Notes: generated by a model not told the origin, from the sequence alone. Counted from the stretch's first letter, positions 43,045 to 51,485 are shown. The stretch is 64,000 bases of DNA from CAVSNH01 sp963729275 (GCA_963729275.1 CAVSNH010000014.1:186001-250000), one strand, 5' to 3'. A program made the numbers and translations.

Positions 43045-44982
43045 ATGGTGATTCGATTCGGGAGATATGTCCGCGCGGTTCTGGCTGGTTCTCTGATTCT
43101 CGGCACGGCGCTCACCGTCTCCGCCATCAGCCCGCTTCCCGCGTCGGCCGCCAGCGTGGTCCAAACCATCGGCGTTGGGTTCGGGCCTGAGGGCATCTCG
43201 TCGGACGGCACCCACGTCTGGGTGGCGAACTACCACAGCGACACGGTGACCGAGCTCGCCGCCTCGACGGGTGGCGTCATCCAGACCATCGCCGTAGGCA
43301 GTGGGCCCGAGGGCATCTCGTCGGACGGCACCAACGTCTGGGTGGCGAACTTCCTCAGCAACACGGTGACCGAGCTCAACGCCTCGACCGGTGCCCTCGT
43401 CCAGACCATCGACGTGGGAGGCCAGCCCGACGCCATCTCGTCGGACGGCACCGACGTCTGGGTGGCGAACTTCCTCAGCAACACGGTGACCGAGCTCAAC
43501 GCCACGACCGGTGCCCTCGTCCAGACCATCGACGCCGTGGGTGGCGCTCCCTATGGCATCTCGTCGGACGGTACCCACGTCTGGGTGACGAACTTCGACA
43601 ACGACACGGTGACCGAACTCGACGCCTCGACCGGTGCCGTCGTCCAGACCATCGCCGTGGGCAGTGCGCCCGAGGGCATCTCGTCGGACGGCACCGACGT
43701 CTGGGAGACGAACGAGAGCGACAACACGGTGACCGAGCTCGACGCCTCGACCGGCGCCGTCGTCCAGACCATCGCCGTGGGCAGTGAGCCTGTCGCCGTC
43801 TCGTCGGACGGCACCCACGTCTGGGTGACGAGCCTCAATAGCAACACTGTGACCGAGCTCGCCGCCTCGACGGGTGCCGTTATCCAGACCATCGCCGTTG
43901 GCAGTGGGCCCGAGGGCATCTCGTCGGACGGCACCGACGTCTGGGTGGCGAACTACAGCGACAACACGGTCAGCGAGATCGCCATCAAGGCACCCCAGGT
44001 CGTGTCCTTCACCTCGACCAACCCGAGCCCAGTGGTCGTCGGCGGCCCGAGCTACACCCCGACGGCCTCGGGAGGGGGCTCGACCAGCCCGGTGGTCCTC
44101 TCCCTGGACAACAGTTCGAGCGGCTGCACGCTGACCGGGGGTGTGGTGCAGTTCACGGCGGCCGGGACCTGCCTCATCGATGCAAACCAAGCCGGTGATG
44201 CCAACTATCTCCCGGCTCCCCAGGTGCAACAGTCGATCACCGTTGACGCTCAGTGCACCCCCGGCTACTACAGCGCGACGGGGGGAAGTCCATGCACGGC
44301 TGCCCCACCCAACAGCTACGTGGACACGGAAGGGGCAACCAGCCCTACCCCGTGTCCGGCAGGCACTTTCAACCCCGACACCGGCTCGACCAGCGTCGCC
44401 GCCTGCGTGATGGTGATGGTCACCAACCCGGGTGACCAGAGCGACTACATCAACGCTCCCATCACCGCCCTCCCCAACTCACAGACCAACGGGATCGATC
44501 CGGTCGCCTGGTCGGCCCCCGGGCTGCCCGACGGCCTCATGATCGATCCCTCATCGGGAACCATCACCGGCACCCCGATCACCCCGTGTGTGTGCTCGGT
44601 GACCCTCATGGCCACCGATGCCGACGGGAACGTGGGAACGGCCAGTTTCACCTGGGCCATCGTGCCCTTCGCTATCGCCACCTCATCTCTTCCCAGCGCC
44701 AGACCGAACCATTCCTATGGCCCAGTCGATCTTCAGGCCGCCGGACTCGGAGTGAGTGCGCACGGCTACACCACCACCTTGAAGTGGAAGAAGGTCACCC
44801 TTCCCAAGGGGATGAAGTTGTCCTCAGCCGGGGTGCTGTCGGGGACACCGAACAAGCACCTGGCCGCGGATACGACTTCGATCACGGTCAAGGTGACCGA
44901 GACGGTGACCACTCTCCACGGCACGAAGAAGGTCATTACCGAGACGACGGTTCAGGGCACCATTCCCCTCATCATCACCTGA
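43045..44982 (+). CDS. Secreted seven-bladed YVTN beta-propeller with Cys-rich and Ig-like modules
   Basis: 645 residues from ATG 43045. Signal peptide 1-35 (RAVLAGSLILGTALTVSAIS ends at LPASAAS). Residues 36-315 are seven near-identical blades of 40 residues (VVQTIAVGSGPEGISSDGT, VWVANYxxDTVTEL, DASTGA). Then a bacterial Ig-like segment, an ephrin-receptor-like Cys-rich stretch (CTPGYYSATGGSPC, TPCPAGTFNPDTGSTS) and an Ig-like LPDGLMIDPSSGTITGTP, finally a C-terminal module of about 100 residues shared with the beta-helix protein (LKWKKVTLPKGMKLSSAGVL). Likely a surface adhesin or receptor. Divergent from the SET gene. Confidence 0.9.
   Translation: MVIRFGRYVRAVLAGSLILGTALTVSAISPLPASAASVVQTIGVGFGPEGISSDGTHVWVANYHSDTVTELAASTGGVIQTIAVGSGPEGISSDGTNVWVANFLSNTVTELNASTGALVQTIDVGGQPDAISSDGTDVWVANFLSNTVTELNATTGALVQTIDAVGGAPYGISSDGTHVWVTNFDNDTVTELDASTGAVVQTIAVGSAPEGISSDGTDVWETNESDNTVTELDASTGAVVQTIAVGSEPVAVSSDGTHVWVTSLNSNTVTELAASTGAVIQTIAVGSGPEGISSDGTDVWVANYSDNTVSEIAIKAPQVVSFTSTNPSPVVVGGPSYTPTASGGGSTSPVVLSLDNSSSGCTLTGGVVQFTAAGTCLIDANQAGDANYLPAPQVQQSITVDAQCTPGYYSATGGSPCTAAPPNSYVDTEGATSPTPCPAGTFNPDTGSTSVAACVMVMVTNPGDQSDYINAPITALPNSQTNGIDPVAWSAPGLPDGLMIDPSSGTITGTPITPCVCSVTLMATDADGNVGTASFTWAIVPFAIATSSLPSARPNHSYGPVDLQAAGLGVSAHGYTTTLKWKKVTLPKGMKLSSAGVLSGTPNKHLAADTTSITVKVTETVTTLHGTKKVITETTVQGTIPLIIT
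43157..43978 (+). repeat. Seven tandem coding repeats of about 120 bp (YVTN blades)
   Basis: Repeats share long stretches at DNA level, for example CATCTCGTCGGACGGCACC and CAACACGGTGACCGAGCTC in most units. One unit carries an extra codon (GACGCCGTGGGTGG region, about 43530). The match suggests recent duplication or gene conversion. Confidence 0.9.
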
Positions 44983-45005
44983 GCCACCTGTCACTTCTGC
45001 GACGG

Positions 45006-45024
45006 CCCCGGTTCCGGCCGGGGG
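45006..45024 (+). terminator. Terminator after the YVTN-propeller gene
   Basis: CCCCGG (45006-45011) and CCGGGG (45018-45023) with a six-base loop, 23 bases after the stop and followed by GTCTTTC. Confidence 0.65.
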
Positions 45025-45077
45025 TCTTTCGCGGGTGGGACTCGGAGAGGCCCGAGGGGGCTATCAACACGCCTGGA

Positions 45078-45096
45078 AGTGCCGATCAACGGCACT
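45078..45096 (-). terminator. Terminator after the RCC1-repeat gene
   Basis: On the minus strand AGTGCCG and CGGCACT form a 7-bp stem with a five-base loop, 32 bases beyond the RCC1 gene stop. Confidence 0.65.
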
Positions 45097-45128
45097 CGAA
45101 AGGCCACTCCCGATGAAGTGAGCGTCGG

Positions 45129-46175
45129 TCACTCTGCCGCGACCGCGTGCCTAGAACCTGCGCTGATCTGAGTCGCACTCCCGTTCGGTAGTGCCTCGAC
45201 GGGAGCGGGTTGGGATTCGCCCGCCACCCAAACCGAACCGTCCTGACCGAGGAAAAGTGAGTACTCCCCGCCGGCCCGCGCATCTTTGAGCGCCGGAAGT
45301 CCGCTTACCAGCGTGGGCTCCGTGAGGTTCGGCCCAATCAACCCACACTGGCCCTTCTCGTTGTCGCCCCAACAATAGGCCTGACCATCCGCATCGAGCG
45401 CCACTGTGCTCCCGTCATAGCCCTGGTCACCTCCGGCATCGACCCAGGTGTAGGAAACGCCGTGCTGGACGACGGGGGTGGGGGTGTAGACGACAGATGC
45501 TGTGCTGCCGCAGCCGCACTCACCGTCTGTGTTGTTGCCCCAGGCATAGGCCTGGCCCTTGACAAGGAGCGACCCGAATGATTCGCCCACCGTGATGACG
45601 ACGTTAATAGCGGTCCCACCAGTCAGGGCGGTGAGCACCGGGTTCACCGTTGGTGACCCCACATACTTGACGTTCGCCGGGAAATCGAGCGTGTCCTTCG
45701 AGTTGTTGCCCCAGGCATAGACCTGGCCGGTGCACGTCAAGGCGAACTGCTTGTCGCTGGCCTCAGCGATCTGTACCACACCGATACCCGTCAGTCCCGG
45801 CACCACAGTCGCCGCGTCTTTGCGGATGGCCCACACCGACGTGTTCGTGGGGCAGCCTGAGAGGCCGGAGGGAGCAGCCAGCGCCATGAAATCGTCGGCA
45901 CCATCGACAACCTGGACGACGTGCGTCGGTCCTGGGATACCGAGGGGGTCTGAGCCTGAGGTGACCAGTCCGTTGGGCAGCGTCGCCAGCCACCCGTCGT
46001 CACCCTCGTCCACCGACGCTTCCCCGACGAGCTGCTTGAGGACGTTGACTGGCGTGCCAGGTTGCCATAGGTAGGTGATCGTGTCCTGTGCTCCGGCCGT
46101 AGCTGTTCCCGCCACGAGCGAAAGGATGGCGACCACCACCGCAACCGCCACCATTGCCACAGCTTTCCCCGCCAT
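45129..46175 (-). CDS. Secreted RCC1-repeat beta-propeller protein
   Basis: 348 residues from ATG 46175; GGAGG lies eight bases upstream, and the first residues (AMVAVAVVVAILSLVAGTATAGA) form a textbook signal peptide. RCC1-type blades are visible as QFALTCTGQVYAWGNNSKD, GSLLVKGQAYAWGNNTDGECG, GSTVALDADGQAYCWGDNEKGQCG and YSLFLGQDGSVWVAGESQP. RCC1-like secreted proteins bind partners or act as adhesins; no enzyme role is implied. It is convergent with the YVTN gene, which has its own terminator. Confidence 0.87.
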   Translation of the reverse strand: MAGKAVAMVAVAVVVAILSLVAGTATAGAQDTITYLWQPGTPVNVLKQLVGEASVDEGDDGWLATLPNGLVTSGSDPLGIPGPTHVVQVVDGADDFMALAAPSGLSGCPTNTSVWAIRKDAATVVPGLTGIGVVQIAEASDKQFALTCTGQVYAWGNNSKDTLDFPANVKYVGSPTVNPVLTALTGGTAINVVITVGESFGSLLVKGQAYAWGNNTDGECGCGSTASVVYTPTPVVQHGVSYTWVDAGGDQGYDGSTVALDADGQAYCWGDNEKGQCGLIGPNLTEPTLVSGLPALKDARAGGEYSLFLGQDGSVWVAGESQPAPVEALPNGSATQISAGSRHAVAAE

Positions 46176-46402
46176 TCGAACCCGCCTCCCCACCCACCGT
46201 AGCAAGCTTTGTCGGGATGGCCCCGTCGGCACGAAGATCGCCTTCTTCGTCTTTGGCTGATCGAATCGAGACGGCCTTTGTGCGGAAAATGGCAAAGGTC
46301 GCCTGCGTTGTCGTGAGTGGACTCGAGCATCCTGAAGCGGTTATTCAGTCGCCCGAAAGTGACTGTTCGGTGACGGTTAGCGGCCGACACGCACTCACCC
46401 CT

Positions 46403-46440
46403 GATAACGCACCCACAGCCGGCGACGGAAGGAGCACCCT
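46403..46440 (-). repeat. Dispersed 3'-flank element, copy C
   Basis: Minus strand: GGAG..CTCC hairpin then GTCGCCGGCTGTGGG and GCGTTATC. It lies 21-58 bases past the SRPBCC gene stop on the same strand. Confidence 0.55.
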
Positions 46441-46460
46441 CCGGACGGCCGCCAGCGGTC

Positions 46461-46970
46461 CTACTCGGTACTGATCTTCTCCAGCCTCTCCAGGCTGGCC
46501 GTCATGGACTCGAGCACTGAATTGGTCCCGTTGATCCACTTGCCGCCCTCACCTAGCAGGGTTTGACGGTTCTCCTCGGTGCCGCAGTCAAAGACCTCAG
46601 TGACGACGGTGGCGTCATCACCGTCCGGCGTGAGGCTGTAGCCCCAGCGGTAACCCGCAGGAATGCCGATTTTGGATGGATCACCGCCAGCTGTAGGGAG
46701 GTCTCCAGGAGCAGGTTCCCAAAAGATGCGGCGGTCTGGCTCGAACTCCACTACATAGTTGAGCATGAGGTAGTCGCGACCGAGCCGATTCATCTTCATG
46801 GTGAAGGTGTCGCCGACGTCGGAGATGGGACGGTTGAAGACAGCTCCACGGAGCATGTCGGACCCGTCGAACTCCATGTGGCGTTGCGGATTCGCCAGAA
46901 TCTCGAAAATGAGGGCTGCGGGTGCATCGATCCTGCGCGACACTTCGACCTGTTTGCTTTCCTCTGTCAT
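46461..46970 (-). CDS. SRPBCC-family protein (START-like)
   Basis: 169 residues. The first strand and helix VEVSRRIDAPAALIFEILANP and the turn LGRDYLMLNYVVEFEPDRRIFW are typical of the Bet v1/START-like fold, followed by the C-terminal helix region with GTNSVLESMTASLERLEKI. Such small proteins bind hydrophobic molecules or act in aromatic/polyketide chemistry. It is the intact counterpart of the broken SRPBCC gene at 39 kb, though the two look only distantly alike. Confidence 0.85.
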   Translation of the reverse strand: MTEESKQVEVSRRIDAPAALIFEILANPQRHMEFDGSDMLRGAVFNRPISDVGDTFTMKMNRLGRDYLMLNYVVEFEPDRRIFWEPAPGDLPTAGGDPSKIGIPAGYRWGYSLTPDGDDATVVTEVFDCGTEENRQTLLGEGGKWINGTNSVLESMTASLERLEKISTE

Positions 46971-47475
46971 GGTTCAGTCCTCTCTGTCGCTCTGCGCCTG
47001 CCCCACCGAGCCACATCAGAAGTTCCTACCATTAGACGGTGCTGGTCCCACAAATTCATTCATCGGTCAGAATTTCCAATTCTGCGATCGATCCGAGGTC
47101 GGCCGTCTCCCACTTTGGGCAGTGCTGCGAGCAAGGTAATGCCTGCCCCCGCAGTGCCGTCGGAGGCAGGCACTGCCGCGAGCACTGACGTCATCAAGCC
47201 CGGGCCGAGTGGCATCGAGGACGTCGAGCACGCGCCGTAGACGGCTGGCAACGAGCTGCCTCGAGGCCGAGTCGGGTGAGAATCTCAGCGACCAGCCGTG
47301 TGAGAAGGACGGGGATCGCCAGTCGCAGGGCTCTGCGAAGCGGTGCTGGGCGCACCTCGAGTGATGACGATCACATCCGCAACCAGCGCCAGGGAGGCGG
47401 CGATCACCAAACGCCCGCTTGCTTGGCCCGTCGGGAAAGGCAACTCCGGTTCGATCCACTGGTGCTCCCAAGTGT
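46971..47475. other. Gene-free stretch with degenerate coding traces
   Basis: About 500 bases. On the minus strand, segments in two frames (a hydrophobic run LVIAASLALVADVIVITRG and then LRRALRLAIPVLLTRLVAEIL) read like scraps of one small membrane protein with a frameshift at about 47350. No start or ribosome site. I do not call a gene. Confidence 0.25.
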
Positions 47476-47829
47476 ATGCATGAGACCGATGTCTCCAAAC
47501 TGGTCAGATCTCTGAACTACGGATGCGGTGGCGTGTGGACCTCCGGGAGGGTCCTGCGACAGGAAGGGCTGGTCGTCTTGGGCGAGGTCAGTTGCGACGG
47601 TTCGCTAAATCCTTCTCCGGAGACGGAAACGGTATTTGCACTTCGCATCTCGGACGGCCAGCAGGTATGGAGCTACCGTCCCCACAAGTCGGACCACGGG
47701 TGTGACCTCGACTTCGGGGAGACTCCCAACATCGCCCTATCCAGGAGTGGGATGCTGACCTTCCTCGGCGAGGGCTCGAAGAACGGCACTTACTATTCGC
47801 TGAACCCGCTCACCGGAAAGCTCGAGTGA
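47476..47829 (+). pseudogene. Fragment of a PQQ-type beta-propeller protein
   Basis: ATG 47476 to the stop at 47829 gives 117 residues: GGVWTSGRVLRQEGLVVLGEV, the motif ALRISDGQQVWSYRPHKSDH, GCDLDFGETPNI and FLGEGSKNGTYYSLNPLTGKL. These are two or three blades of a quinoprotein-type propeller. Full family members have five or more further blades on both sides, absent here. No signal peptide. Hence a fragment, although it has no internal stop. Confidence 0.55.
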
Positions 47830-47874
47830 AAGACCCGCGTCGTGTTCGAAAAAGCGCTTGTGCAGAGACCCTTT

Positions 47875-47904
47875 CGCCAATAGTGTTCCCCGGTGATATT
47901 GGCG
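47875..47904 (+). promoter_or_regulatory. Inverted repeat upstream of secreted-protein gene
   Basis: CGCCAATA (47875-47882) pairs with TATTGGCG (47897-47904) over a 14-base spacer, between the PQQ fragment and the secreted-protein gene start at 47989. It could be a terminator or an operator; the spacing suits a dimeric regulator. Confidence 0.4.
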
Positions 47905-47988
47905 GTCGACGGAGGTCCTGGTGGCGTGGTTCCCTACGGGTTTGCTTTGTCTTGGCGAGCTTGACGAGCATCCGGAAAGAAGGCGGTT

Positions 47989-49041
47989 GTGAAACCTTGG
48001 CGTATCACTTGCATGCTGGCGACGGTCGTCATTGCACTGGCGATCGTCGGTAGCGGTTCGGCCTTCGCTGCCAACGTCCAAAGCCCACTAGCGCAGGCAC
48101 AGTGGCAGGGGGCAATTGCGAACCTTCCCACACCGGGACACGGTTGCTTCCACGCTTCATATCCTGCGTTGCAGTGGCAAGCCACCTCGTGCCTGGTCGC
48201 GCCTGACGTGCCGTTGGCACCACGACTGCCAACGCGAGGCGGCCCTGTGGTTATTGGTAACGGCGCCGACTACACGGCGCAGGTGACCGGGACGCTCTCC
48301 AAGGCAACGGGGACGTTCGCGGACGTGAAGTCGGGGATCACCGAGAAGGGCCAGATAAACGACACGGGACGCCAGGTCAAGAACGCTTTCACGCTCCAAC
48401 TCAACAGCCAGTTCTTTGCCGATCCCTCGGCATGCTCGAAGGCTGCTGTGCCAGCGGACTGCTACGGCTGGCAGCAGTTCGTCTACGCGTTCCATTACTC
48501 AGGTGACACTAACGAGGTGTTCATGCAGTATTGGCTGCTGTACTACGACACCACGTGCCCGAACGATTGGGACACGTACTCGACCGACGGCTACATCTTC
48601 TGCTACGCCAACAGCCCCGCAACCGCGTTCGGATCTCTCCCGGCCAACGCCCTCGGCGACACAACATTCGTGGGACAAGCGACATCTGGTGGCAACGACA
48701 CGGTAAGCCTGACGAGCACGTCCGGCGCATCGAGTGTCTCCAACAGCGACAGCAAGCTCGACCTTTCGAAGTATTGGAACACGACCGAGTGGGGCGTCTT
48801 CGGTGATGCTGGCGGAGGCCAAGCGAACTTCGGTAAGCGTGCGACACTCGAGCCAATAACGACATTGAAGGGCACCAGCTCGTCCGCCCCGACATGCGTG
48901 GCGGGCAGCGGGACCACTGGTGAGACCAACAACCTCAACTTCACCCAGACGAAGGCCCTCACAAGCGAGTCTTTGCCGACGATGGCTACGACGCAGACCG
49001 ACGGCAAAGTCAAGACACCCAGTTGCCAAGTAGCCAGCTGA
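47989..49041 (+). CDS. Secreted protein of an unnamed conserved type
   Basis: 350 residues from GTG 47989, AGAAGG upstream. Signal peptide 1-27 (ATVVIALAIVGSGSAFAA). Distinct Cys-containing core: GCFHASYPALQWQATSC, then VVIGNGADYTAQVTGTLSK, CYGWQQFVYAFHYSGD, EVFMQYWLLYYDTTCPNDW, and DLSKYWNTTEWGVFGDAGGGQANF. I have a sense of related secreted proteins in actinobacteria and some fungi without a function. Six or more Cys suggest disulfides in the first 200 residues. A strong hairpin follows the stop. Confidence 0.75.
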   Translation: MKPWRITCMLATVVIALAIVGSGSAFAANVQSPLAQAQWQGAIANLPTPGHGCFHASYPALQWQATSCLVAPDVPLAPRLPTRGGPVVIGNGADYTAQVTGTLSKATGTFADVKSGITEKGQINDTGRQVKNAFTLQLNSQFFADPSACSKAAVPADCYGWQQFVYAFHYSGDTNEVFMQYWLLYYDTTCPNDWDTYSTDGYIFCYANSPATAFGSLPANALGDTTFVGQATSGGNDTVSLTSTSGASSVSNSDSKLDLSKYWNTTEWGVFGDAGGGQANFGKRATLEPITTLKGTSSSAPTCVAGSGTTGETNNLNFTQTKALTSESLPTMATTQTDGKVKTPSCQVAS

Positions 49042-49075
49042 ACAATCGGGTCGACTGGCGAGATTGCCGATTGGT

Positions 49076-49126
49076 AGGGCCACCGAGTAGCCGAAGAGCC
49101 GCAAGGTTCGAGGCCTCGGTGGCCCT
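49076..49126 (+). terminator. 12-bp perfect hairpin after the secreted-protein gene
   Basis: AGGGCCACCGAG (49076-49087) pairs fully with CTCGGTGGCCCT (49115-49126); loop 27 bases, followed by TTTGGG. 34 bases after the stop. Confidence 0.75.
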
Positions 49127-49129
49127 TTG

Positions 49130-49380
49130 GGCTTGCTGCTCTGCGGCCTGGGCGGTACCAGCACCCTCAGCACGACGGCGCTAGCCGGTAATCCCACCGG
49201 GTCCTACTGCGTCCTCCTCACATCCGGTGGAGTCGACTCTTGGGGGACGGGTACAACGGCGAATGGGGGAACGAGACCTTCTACACCAGGGGCAGTAAGG
49301 GCGGCTCGACGCCGGTTCAGCTTGAAGGCATGGCGGCTGGCGGCACCATCGACCGATGTCCCAGGACGATCACCCTTTGA
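49130..49380 (+). pseudogene. RCC1-repeat gene fragment with a frameshift
   Basis: First frame: GLGGTSTLSTTALAGN then PTGSYCVLLTSGGVDSWG, after which the next frame continues as DGYNGEWGNETFYTRGSKGG and STPVQLEGMAAGGTID to the stop at 49380. One G is lost at a GGGGG run near 49243. It lacks a signal peptide and the remaining blades, so it is a decayed RCC1 gene distinct from the intact one at 45 kb. Confidence 0.6.
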
Positions 49381-49414
49381 TTTCGTTGAGTTTCTGGGTC
49401 ACCGCGGATGATCC

Positions 49415-49452
49415 AGGGGTGCCCCTCATAGCCGACTGTGGGCATCGTTATC
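49415..49452 (+). repeat. Dispersed 3'-flank element, copy D
   Basis: AGGGGTGCCCCT hairpin, then CATAGCCGACTGTGGG and ending in CGTTATC. It follows the RCC1 fragment stop by 34 bases, same direction. Copy A shares the first half almost exactly (TCCCTCATCGGCGACTGTGG). Confidence 0.55.
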
Positions 49453-49707
49453 AACCAACCTCCGCGTGCGGGCTGCCAACTGACCACGATCGGCTGTGCC
49501 TTCACCGGTCACCGGGCGGCGGTCGCATTTTGCGAGTCCAAGTAGATCCCGGTTCGTTCCGACTATTCGGTATGACCGGCTGTGGCCAACTCGGCTAGGC
49601 GCTCGAGCGAGGTGCGTGAGGCTGGGGCGAGGCCCCTCTGTATCAGCCGTAGCCGGACCGGAGTCAAGGGGATCCATCAGAGGTCACACCTGTGAGGTTG
49701 GGCCAGA
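49453..49707. other. Intergenic stretch before the decarboxylase gene
   Basis: About 255 bases with no trusted frame. A GAGGTTGGG stretch just upstream of 49708 may be part of the decarboxylase leader. Confidence 0.3.
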
Positions 49708-51105
49708 ATGAGGGCCGTGACCGCGAGGTCTGACGACTACGACTCGGCGCTCGACCGAGCGGTTGAGCACGCGAAGCAATGGCTCGCGTCGGTTCCGGAC
49801 CGACAAGTCGGGCCACTCCAGTCCGCAGATGAGGTCCTGCTGGGACTCGGAGGGCCACTCCCCGAAGAAGGACTTGATGCCGCCCTAGTTGTCGACGAAC
49901 TCGCGAATGGCGCAGAGCCCGGGCTCATGGCGATTCAGTCTGGGCGTTTCTTCGGTTGGGTGATGGGAGGGACGCTGCCTGCGGCGCTCGCCTCCGACTG
50001 GCTTGTGAGCGCTTGGGACCAAAACGCAGGATCTCGCTTCGCGACGCCTGCGGTTGTGGCCATCGAGGAAGTCGCGGGGAGCTGGCTGCTCGAGCTGCTC
50101 GGTCTCCCCTTGACCGCGGATGTCGGATTCGTCACAGGGGGGACGATGGCCAACTTTGCCGGCCTCGCCGCTGCGCGTTCGGCGGTGCTCGGCCGCGTCG
50201 GATGGGACGTCAGCGTCGATGGGCTCAGCGGAGCCCCAGCTGTCCACGTACTTGTTGGCGCGGAGCGCCATGACACGATCGACCTCGCGCTCCGCTACCT
50301 CGGGCTCGGCCGTCCGCGAGCGGTTGCCGCGGACAACGAAGGGCGAATCGAGCTGTCCGCGCTGTCAGATGCGCTCGCCGCGATTCCAGATGGAGAGCCG
50401 ATCATCATCTGCCTACAGGCGGGCAACCTCCATTCAGGGGCCTTTGACCCGTTCGAAGCGGCGATCGCCATGGCGCACCGGCGCGGCGCCTGGGTCCACG
50501 TCGACGGCGCATTTGGCCTGTGGGCGGGCGCCTCCCCATCGCTGCGGCCCCTCGTCCGGGGCTTCGAGGCCGCTGATTCCTGGTCCACCGACGCGCACAA
50601 GACGTTGAACGTCCCCTACGACTGCGGCATCGCCATTGTCGGTGAGTCCACCGCACTGCGATCGGCGCTCGGCGTCCACGCGGACTATTTGATCAGCGAT
50701 CCCAATCCTGGTCCGGGCGACCCATACGAGAAGGTGCCGGAGCTCTCCCGACGAGCGAGGGGGGTGCCGACGTGGGCGGCCATCAGATCCCTTGGCCGCC
50801 AAGGAGTCATCACGCTCGTCGAGAGCATGGTCGAAAACGCGCGCGCTCTCGCTCGTGAGATCGAGCTCATCGACGGGGCCGAAGTCCTCAACGACGTCGT
50901 CTACACGCAGGTCTGCGTCTCGTTTGGCGACGATGGCCGAACAAGTGCGGTGGTCGACCGAATTATTCGTTCCGGGACCACGTGGATGTCGGGATCTCGC
51001 TGGAAGGGCCGCAGCGTCCTCCGTATCTCGGTCAGCAACTGGTCGACCAGCGAGCAGGATGTTCGAGCATCCGTCGACGCGGTGCGTCAAGCCATGGTCG
51101 GGTGA
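49708..51105 (+). CDS. Pyridoxal-phosphate-dependent group II decarboxylase/aminotransferase-fold protein
   Basis: 465 residues. The PLP lysine is in STDAHKTLNVPYDCG (about residue 305), preceded by WVHVDGAFGLWAG, the Asp that pairs with the pyridine ring, and an earlier substrate region with FVTGGTMANFAGLAAARS. The frame matches aromatic-L-amino-acid/glutamate decarboxylase type enzymes. Substrate cannot be assigned. Start uncertain: ATG 49708 or GTG 49717. Confidence 0.9.
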   Translation: MRAVTARSDDYDSALDRAVEHAKQWLASVPDRQVGPLQSADEVLLGLGGPLPEEGLDAALVVDELANGAEPGLMAIQSGRFFGWVMGGTLPAALASDWLVSAWDQNAGSRFATPAVVAIEEVAGSWLLELLGLPLTADVGFVTGGTMANFAGLAAARSAVLGRVGWDVSVDGLSGAPAVHVLVGAERHDTIDLALRYLGLGRPRAVAADNEGRIELSALSDALAAIPDGEPIIICLQAGNLHSGAFDPFEAAIAMAHRRGAWVHVDGAFGLWAGASPSLRPLVRGFEAADSWSTDAHKTLNVPYDCGIAIVGESTALRSALGVHADYLISDPNPGPGDPYEKVPELSRRARGVPTWAAIRSLGRQGVITLVESMVENARALAREIELIDGAEVLNDVVYTQVCVSFGDDGRTSAVVDRIIRSGTTWMSGSRWKGRSVLRISVSNWSTSEQDVRASVDAVRQAMVG

Positions 51106-51133
51106 CGGGCATAAGAGGACGGCGGGAATAGCG

Positions 51134-51366
51134 ATGCGAAACGGCGTCGCGCCAGAACATTGGAAGGACTTCCACGAGTCAATGCATATTCCGGCGGCAG
51201 CGCGAGACGGTGACCGCTCTACGTGATAGGACACAACGGCGAAGACTCGGACGGGACCTTCTCAGCTGACCCGGACACGCAGATCCGGCAAGCTTTTCGT
51301 CACATCAGCGCCACGCTGTCAAAGGGCGGTGCGGATTGGACCGATGTGGTGGAGCTCAACGAATAG
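51134..51366 (+). pseudogene. RidA/YjgF-family gene broken by frameshift
   Basis: ATG 51134 begins RNGVAPEHWKDFHESMHIPA, and one frame over it continues GHNGEDSDGTFSADPDTQIR, QAFRHISATLSKGGADW and TDVVEL, a RidA-like (imine deaminase) sequence. One base is missing near 51219. A stop follows VVELNE; degenerate traces of the C-terminus (TTWVGLSAP) appear up to 51455 in another frame. Not expected to give a working protein. Confidence 0.65.
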
Positions 51367-51485
51367 AGAATTTACCACGGCCTCAAAAGGAAAACTCCCG
51401 GGAACGACTTGGGTAGGGTTGTCGGCACCAAGGTCGACCGCTCCTTGAAGCTCGAGCCTGGTGATGGCCAGGCGATCCTCAGCTG

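Noticed and set aside
43157..43978. CRISPR-like repeat array
   Set aside because: Regular 120-bp repeats are in-frame propeller blades with no short repeat/spacer structure.
32958..49452. Integron attC sites and a cassette array in the strict sense
   Set aside because: The shared element lacks the GTTRRRY and RYYYAAC core pair, genes lie on both strands and no integrase is present. Only the looser cassette-like idea is kept.
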